10,199 bases of DNA, from NCBI GenBank assembly GCA_964469155.1, contig CAYXXU010000107.1:1-10199 (forward strand), written 5' to 3'. The notes below the pieces were generated by a model, which saw only the letters and a program-made list of their open reading frames with translations, had not been told where the DNA came from and searched no databases. Positions 7,623 to 10,199 of this stretch are shown one piece after another (positions within the stretch are counted from its first letter, which is position 1; every line of letters starts with the position of its first letter). This DNA is from CAIWKO01 sp964469155 (GTDB lineage: Bacteria; Bacteroidota; Bacteroidia; Bacteroidales; CAIWKO01). A program made the position numbers and the translations under genes.

Positions 7623-9185
7623 ATGAAAGGAAAATTGACAATAATTATAGTATGGTTGTTGACCTTACTTCCTGTAGTAGTAAGTGCACAAACTTACTAT
7701 TTTAATAACCGTTACGAACTAACACCATACCAAAGTTGGGATTTCGCTTCAACCATTCTTCAGTGTCCTGAAAAATATGTGATTTATGGGGAATCAGGTG
7801 GAAACTTTGGATGGCGTACAATTGTACTTAAACAATTAGATTTAGATGGCATTGAAGCAGGAATTACAATGATTGGTGATACTCTAAGTGAATGGAGTAT
7901 CGGCTATCCAGGCTCCTTGCTAAAGTCGCCAAATGGAACCTATTTCAGTACAGGATTCCACCGTAACTACACAACTAACTGGGTACACGACCGGGGGCTG
8001 CTATGTAAATTTGATGAAAATTTCGATACTCTTTGGACAAAAGAATATGGAGAGAAGGCAGCCCCCTTCGACACATCCTATATATTCAGGAATATCTGTT
8101 TTGATGAGAGTAATGGTATTGCTATAACTGGCTCTTGGGGTGAATATTCAACAGGGATAATGAATGCCCATGCTTATCTTCTCAAAACCGACACCTCCGG
8201 CAACAAACTCTGGGAACATGTATATACCAACCTGCCGGGCGATGTGCAGGGCTACAGCGTGATATCCACTACCGACGGCGGTTATGCCATAGGTGCTTTT
8301 CAGTACTACCATGTGCCACCGCCTAACGAAACCGGCGACCCTATAGTGATCAAAACAGACAGCCTAGGGAATTTTCAATGGATGCGAAATCTGGGAGGAG
8401 AACTTATGGATACCCATGCAATGCTGGCTAATTCGACAGATGGAAATATTCTGGTTATATCTGCTTATTCTGACAGCGTTTCGGGTGGTGATGAATGGGC
8501 TAAAAAAATTCATCTGACAAAATTAACCAACGATAACCAGGTTATTTTCGACCGAAAGTATAACCGTAAAATATACATGCTGTTTACACATACAGTTCAT
8601 TGCAACCCGGATGGTTCAATAATATGCTCCGGCTCAACAGGAACAACACTCAGCGATTATCCTTTTACAGTTGGATGGGTAATGAAAATGGATAGTAACG
8701 GAGATAGTTTGTGGTACAGGGAATATAATAAAGTAGGCAGACCCAACAGTTTTTCATCTAATGTTCTGTATAATGTCATCCCCACCACCGATAACGGTTA
8801 CATTGCTTGCGGTTACGTACATCCTGTGCTTCCCGATACCGGCACGCAGGATGTATGGGTGGTAAAAGTGGACAGCCTGGGTTGCGAAAGCCCAAGCTAT
8901 TGCTGGGTAGGTGTAAAAGAACTGCCGGCCGCTCCAAAGCTGGGAGAATTAATTGTGTTTCCAAATCCCGCAGAAGAAGTTATTACAGTTCAGTTTCAAC
9001 AGATTTATAAAAAAAGTGTGTTGCAATTTGTAGATATTACCGGCAGAAAAGTAGAAGAAATAAGCATTTTGCCATCTGAAACCATGCAGGCTATAAATTG
9101 CGCCCACTGGCCGCATGGTATTTATTTGGGGCAATTGGTAAGTGATGGAAAAATTGTGGCGAGAGGAAAGGTTTTGGTAAGATAA
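7623..9185 (+). CDS. Secreted seven-bladed beta-propeller protein with T9SS sorting domain (copy B2)
   Basis: A 520-residue protein with a signal peptide (residues 1-22, hydrophobic core IIIVWLLTLLPVVV, cleavage near VSA|QTYY). About seven propeller repeats cover 38-420, with signatures such as KTDTSGNKLW, KTDSLGNFQW, KMDSNGDSLW and the strand motif TTDGGYAIG or TTDNGYIACG. The last blade ends in VDSLGCESPSYC, placing two cysteines (C421 and C427) before the sorting domain, as in the other propeller but more closely spaced. The sorting domain is 443-520 (FPNP at 446-449, ending GKVLVR). It is a diverged paralogue of the product of 4842-6422 in length, fold and position relative to a module A gene. 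It starts 12 bases after the stop of the A2 gene, so co-transcription is likely. GC content jumps locally: 35 of 60 bases at 8221-8280 against 25 of 60 at 8461-8520. No catalytic motif is seen; a surface binding role is inferred. Confidence 0.88.
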   Translation: MKGKLTIIIVWLLTLLPVVVSAQTYYFNNRYELTPYQSWDFASTILQCPEKYVIYGESGGNFGWRTIVLKQLDLDGIEAGITMIGDTLSEWSIGYPGSLLKSPNGTYFSTGFHRNYTTNWVHDRGLLCKFDENFDTLWTKEYGEKAAPFDTSYIFRNICFDESNGIAITGSWGEYSTGIMNAHAYLLKTDTSGNKLWEHVYTNLPGDVQGYSVISTTDGGYAIGAFQYYHVPPPNETGDPIVIKTDSLGNFQWMRNLGGELMDTHAMLANSTDGNILVISAYSDSVSGGDEWAKKIHLTKLTNDNQVIFDRKYNRKIYMLFTHTVHCNPDGSIICSGSTGTTLSDYPFTVGWVMKMDSNGDSLWYREYNKVGRPNSFSSNVLYNVIPTTDNGYIACGYVHPVLPDTGTQDVWVVKVDSLGCESPSYCWVGVKELPAAPKLGELIVFPNPAEEVITVQFQQIYKKSVLQFVDITGRKVEEISILPSETMQAINCAHWPHGIYLGQLVSDGKIVARGKVLVR

Positions 9186-9206
9186 CCTATGGTAATAAAG
9201 TGTACT

Positions 9207-10199
9207 ATGTGTAGAAAATACACAATATTTATTATCTGTATCTTCATGATGCAATCGGCTGCAGCCAATGAATATGTTCTGCCCAATGCCATGGTGCGCG
9301 ATATTCTTGTCGCCAACCCGCAATCAGCCACAAGTGATGAGGTATTGGACCAGTTGGACCAACGGGTTGACCCGATGCCTGAAGATTTCTATAATGATAT
9401 ATTAAACGGAGAAAATATTCTGGCACCTTTGACAGCTGAAAAGGCCTCCATCGCTGCATTGAAAACTGACAATGCTACTTTGTACTATCACTTAATGAAT
9501 AAGTACTTAACTGATTCAGCACAATATGCTACCGATAGCCTGTTGTACCTGCTAGATGTTCAAAATACAGCAAAATCCGCTTATTTTAAAGCATTTATAC
9601 ATTTGAATGACGGTGATTTTGAGGCAACGAATTCTACATTAGCTTCTATTACTTCAAATTATAATCTCAACAATGAAGAACAGCAACTGCACAATTACTA
9701 CATACAGCTTTTTAACCTTTTACAACAAATGCAAACCGATTCGCTTCCGGGTTTACGAGCCGACAGCCTCACGATTGAACAATTAACGGAATTGCTGGGG
9801 AATGCCCCTGAACCGGTTAAATCATTTGCCCGTAACATTCTTATTGCAAACAATGCCATTGAATATCATGAACCTTACCTGTATGATGATGGATTGAAAA
9901 GTTCGGGCATTAAAAAGAATCACCGTATGGGGCCTCCAACGAAACAGGTTTCGCTACAAGTTTTCCCTAATCCTGCCAAAGATTACATAATTGTGAAGTA
10001 TAACCTTGCAAATGAATTAGCTGATACCCCGGAAAAGACAATTTTAGAGATAGTCACAACTACAGGGCAGTTAGTTAAAAGCCTGACCTTGTATAATGCT
10101 GTCGGACAAATAGTGATATCAACAAAAACTTTGATATCGGGCGTGTATATCATACAAATAAAAGGAATAAGCAAGAAAGCAGAAATTACAAAATTTACT
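9207..10199 (+). CDS. Shortened helical module A protein with signal-like leader and T9SS sorting domain (copy A3, 3' end outside window)
   Basis: An open frame of 331 codons runs to the window edge without a stop. Residues 1-20 look like a signal peptide: MCRK, then a hydrophobic core (TIFIICIFMM) and QSAAA|NE as a plausible cleavage site. Homology to the peptidase gene product starts at Met15-Gln16 (MQSAAANEY against MQTAIANEY) and continues to the end: VLPNAMVRDILVANPQSA at 24-41, FARNILIA, and YHEPY at 220-224, where the other copies have YNEPY. The sorting domain begins at residue 250 (FPNP at 253-256). Its last strand (GISKKAEITKFT) is nearly complete, so the stop should lie within a few codons. 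About 75 residues of the module's N-terminal side (the DGGNT and SPYLSD segments) are missing. An in-frame ATG at 9189 would add six residues, only one codon after the preceding TAA; 9207 gives the more compact signal peptide. ATGs at 9246 and 9249 would remove it. Confidence 0.75.
   Translation, partial: MCRKYTIFIICIFMMQSAAANEYVLPNAMVRDILVANPQSATSDEVLDQLDQRVDPMPEDFYNDILNGENILAPLTAEKASIAALKTDNATLYYHLMNKYLTDSAQYATDSLLYLLDVQNTAKSAYFKAFIHLNDGDFEATNSTLASITSNYNLNNEEQQLHNYYIQLFNLLQQMQTDSLPGLRADSLTIEQLTELLGNAPEPVKSFARNILIANNAIEYHEPYLYDDGLKSSGIKKNHRMGPPTKQVSLQVFPNPAKDYIIVKYNLANELADTPEKTILEIVTTTGQLVKSLTLYNAVGQIVISTKTLISGVYIIQIKGISKKAEITKFT
9267..9307 (+). repeat. 41-base exact direct repeat, copy 2 (start of module A3)
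   Basis: Second copy of the 41-base block found at 3857-3897. It lies 18 bases after the point (9249) where homology to the peptidase gene begins, so it sits right at the 5' edge of the truncated copy. The corresponding block in the middle copy (near 6696-6736) is clearly diverged. Confidence 0.93.

Larger units (their letters stand above)
3643..10199 (+). repeat. Tandem array of two-gene units: A1-B1-A2-B2-A3
   Basis: Module A plus sorting domain occurs at 3643-4792, 6549-7610 and 9249-10199, and propeller genes occur between them at 4842-6422 and 7623-9185. The conserved VLP(N/T)AMV block recurs at about 3866, 6705 and 9276, giving spacings of 2839 and 2571 bases. Paralogy at the protein level is plain for every A copy and for the two B copies, but DNA identity is mostly low. 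The duplications are therefore old, or have been diversified, except for one 41-base stretch. Confidence 0.75.

Noticed and set aside
7933..8127. 64-residue + strand frame overlapping the second propeller gene
   Set aside because: It is an out-of-frame reading of propeller coding sequence with no signature of its own.
8949..9459. Overlapping minus-strand open frames, including 124-residue and 71-residue ones, across the B2/A3 join
   Set aside because: The + strand carries recognisable sorting-domain and module A coding sequence through the same bases. The minus frames have no recognisable domain, and similar ones recur antisense to module A at 3820-4053 because the DNA is repeated.

Overview
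The window looks like chromosomal DNA of a Bacteroidota bacterium, most likely an environmental member of the Bacteroidales or a relative. All five genes lie on the + strand. Each encodes a protein ending in a type A C-terminal sorting domain of the type IX secretion system (T9SS), recognised by a (F/Y/S)PNP start and a final short beta strand rich in K, V and I. No Shine-Dalgarno sequences are visible, as is usual in this phylum. Base composition is low to moderate in GC but patchy. I see no RNA genes, CRISPR arrays, insertion sequences or phage genes. Coding density is very high and no gene-free stretch reaches 300 bases.

Layout: (1) 32-4792, a 1586-residue secreted protein. It combines a gingipain-type (family C25) cysteine peptidase whose catalytic His and Cys are both present, an Ig-like domain, a right-handed beta-helix, a roughly 290-residue alpha-helical module that I will call module A, and a sorting domain. 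(2) A hairpin terminator at 4806-4838 that touches the next start codon. (3) 4842-6422, a secreted seven-bladed beta-propeller (B) with a sorting domain. (4) 6441-7610, a second module A plus sorting domain, without a signal peptide. (5) 7623-9185, a second B protein. (6) 9207-10199, a third, 5'-shortened module A with a short signal-like leader and a sorting domain, cut by the window edge.

The order is therefore A-B-A-B-A. The simplest reading is that a two-gene unit of about 2.7 kb, made of the 3' part of a beta-helix/module A gene followed by a propeller gene, was duplicated in tandem. The downstream A copies lost their N-terminal domains. A 41-base block is identical between the first and third A copies although flanking sequence has diverged, which suggests recent exchange or strong constraint. 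The second to fifth genes share one reading frame and are separated by only 12 to 21 bases.

Functionally, the first protein is probably a cell-surface or secreted peptidase with adhesive or carbohydrate-binding extensions, and the propellers are probably extracellular binding or scaffold proteins. Module A has no function that I know. The most interesting possibility is that the shortened A copies act as a donor store for recombination into the 3' end of the full-length surface protein gene. The alternative is that they are decaying duplicates.
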